In this document: piece by piece, positions 63,418 to 64,000 of the stretch
Layout of the letters: each line of letters begins with the position of its first letter
Position numbering within the stretch: position 1 is the first letter of the stretch
Source of the DNA: JABFSM01 sp052389555
GTDB lineage: Bacteria; Gemmatimonadota; Gemmatimonadetes; Gemmatimonadales; GWC2-71-9
Reading direction: 5' to 3'
Assembly (NCBI GenBank): GCA_052389555.1
Contig: JBQTHV010000014.1
Location: forward strand, 22,870-86,869
Length of the DNA stretch: 64,000 nucleotides
Program-made: the position numbers and the translations under genes
The notes under the pieces: model-generated
Database searches by the model: none
Seen by the model: only the letters and a program-made list of their open reading frames with translations
What the model was told of the DNA's origin: nothing

Positions 63418-64000
63418 CCAGCCTTGAGCATCTCCTTGATCCCCCCTAGAGACGACAAGACTCCGGTTGCCTCGTACGGCAGGTAAATCACCTTATTGTT
63501 CTGGGGACTGGTGACCATCTCCCGGAGCGCCTCGATATAACGGATGGCGATCAGGTAGCGGGCCGGGTCGCCACCGGACGCCTGGACCGCACCCGCGATC
63601 CGCTCGATGGCCTTCGCCTCGGCCTCTGCGACCATGAGCCGGGCGGCCGCCTCCGCCTCCGCCTGGAGAATCTTGGCCTGCTTGTCGCCCTCGGCCTGAT
63701 TGATCTCCGACTGACGAATCCCTTCCGCCTGGAGGATCCGGGAGCTCTTGTCGGCCTCGGCGGTCAGGATGGTGGCCCGGCGATCCCGCTCGGCCCGCAT
63801 CTGCTTCTCCATGGCGTCCCGGATATCGCGCGGCGGGTTAATGTCCTTGAGCTCGACCCGGCTCACCTTGGCACCCCACTTGTGGGTCGCATCGTCCAGG
63901 ATCGCCCGCAGCTTGGCGTTGATGGTGTCGCGGGAGGAAAGGACGTGGTCCAGCTCCATCTCGCCGATCACGTTCCGGAGCGTGGTTTGGGTGAGCTTCT
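63408..64000 (-). CDS. SPFH/Band 7 (stomatin/QmcA-like) protein, cut by window edge
   Basis: The C-terminal 196 residues are present; the frame continues past base 64000. LRNVIGEMELDHVLSSRDTI, LDDATHKWGAKVSRVELKDI, NPPRDIRDAMEKQMRAERDR are those of stomatin-like proteins, followed by a long Ala/Glu-rich coiled coil and AVQASGGDPARYLIAIRYIE. Such proteins form membrane ring assemblies with NfeD or act as scaffolds. The stop is in a GTGAAAA repeat unit. It is not the same subfamily as the broken gene at 13674-14382. Confidence 0.92.
   Translation of the reverse strand, partial: KLTQTTLRNVIGEMELDHVLSSRDTINAKLRAILDDATHKWGAKVSRVELKDINPPRDIRDAMEKQMRAERDRRATILTAEADKSSRILQAEGIRQSEINQAEGDKQAKILQAEAEAAARLMVAEAEAKAIERIAGAVQASGGDPARYLIAIRYIEALREMVTSPQNNKVIYLPYEATGVLSSLGGIKEMLKAGEK

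Noticed and set aside
1..64000. Nonamer CGGGTTAGG as a systematic base-calling error
   Set aside because: Copies never fall in the frame that would create a stop inside a gene, which errors would do; the motif seems real, though raw reads would settle it.
1..64000. Strand-polar (KOPS or Chi-like) role of the nonamer
   Set aside because: By eye the two orientations are about equal (about 17 and 13), so no polarity is seen in this window.
1..64000. tRNA or rRNA genes
   Set aside because: No cloverleaf with a GGTTCGAATCC-like T arm and no rRNA segment was recognised; a tRNA search program would be needed to exclude a weak one.

Overview
The window is GC-rich and almost fully coding, from a Gram-negative bacterium with an outer membrane: it has LolA, a TonB-type protein, many lipobox signal peptides and a BamA-like barrel. 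The mix of PD40 amidohydrolase, D-aminoacylase, penicillin acylase, MocA and DUF1080 enzymes, YXWGXW and DUF4097 proteins, plus the L9/S18/S6 order, suggests Gemmatimonadota. That assignment is inference. No rRNA, tRNA, CRISPR array, prophage or insertion sequence was seen, and no stretch over 300 bases lacks a gene.

Layout. 1-13 kb: secreted or lipoprotein hydrolases (PD40 protein, PQQ sugar dehydrogenase, D-aminoacylase, penicillin acylase, metzincin, metallo-beta-lactamase fold) and an ABC exporter. 13-17 kb: a broken SPFH gene with a ribbon-helix-helix gene under a palindromic operator, then an ECF sigma/anti-sigma/DUF4097 operon. 17-24 kb: DUF1080 and MocA proteins, a small YggT/YXWGXW/DUF6496 group, and a hybrid histidine kinase. 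24-33 kb: YifB, an S9 peptidase, a deoxyhypusine-synthase-like enzyme, the 5-oxoprolinase genes pxpA-pxpB-pxpC coupled to a TonB-like gene, a MarR regulator, ArfB and ThpR. 33-42 kb: NtrC-type regulator, aldehyde dehydrogenase, RpoD-type sigma factor, SpoIID protein, MocA and DUF4105 proteins. 42-51 kb: a GAF-cyclase-TIR fusion with a CsgG-like partner, then rpmE-prfA-prmC-ylbF-tmk-S41, then lolA-aroF. 51-64 kb: smc, a SPOR/beta-propeller lipoprotein, a 1066-residue protease/propeller/barrel protein, rsfS, rplI, DUF2232, rpsR, rpsF, a MOSC protein, a VOC protein and a second SPFH gene cut by the window edge. Many neighbours overlap by four bases (ATGA or GTGA), so translational coupling is the rule.

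The most unusual content is repetitive. First, a nonamer, CGGGTTAGG, occurs about 30 times in either orientation and in different codon frames, where about one copy or fewer would be expected. Second, gene borders carry short tandem arrays of 7-9 base units, many folded back into long hairpins and each locus with its own unit; several supply the stop codon, and one also the next start codon. Third, a CCGAGCCG-type array lies in frame in the linkers of eight unrelated proteins, including the segment just before the predicted catalytic serine of a penicillin acylase. Other points of interest are the GAF-cyclase-TIR fusion, an S41 protease homologue lacking both catalytic residues, the broken SPFH gene, and two probable CTG starts overlapping the upstream TGA.
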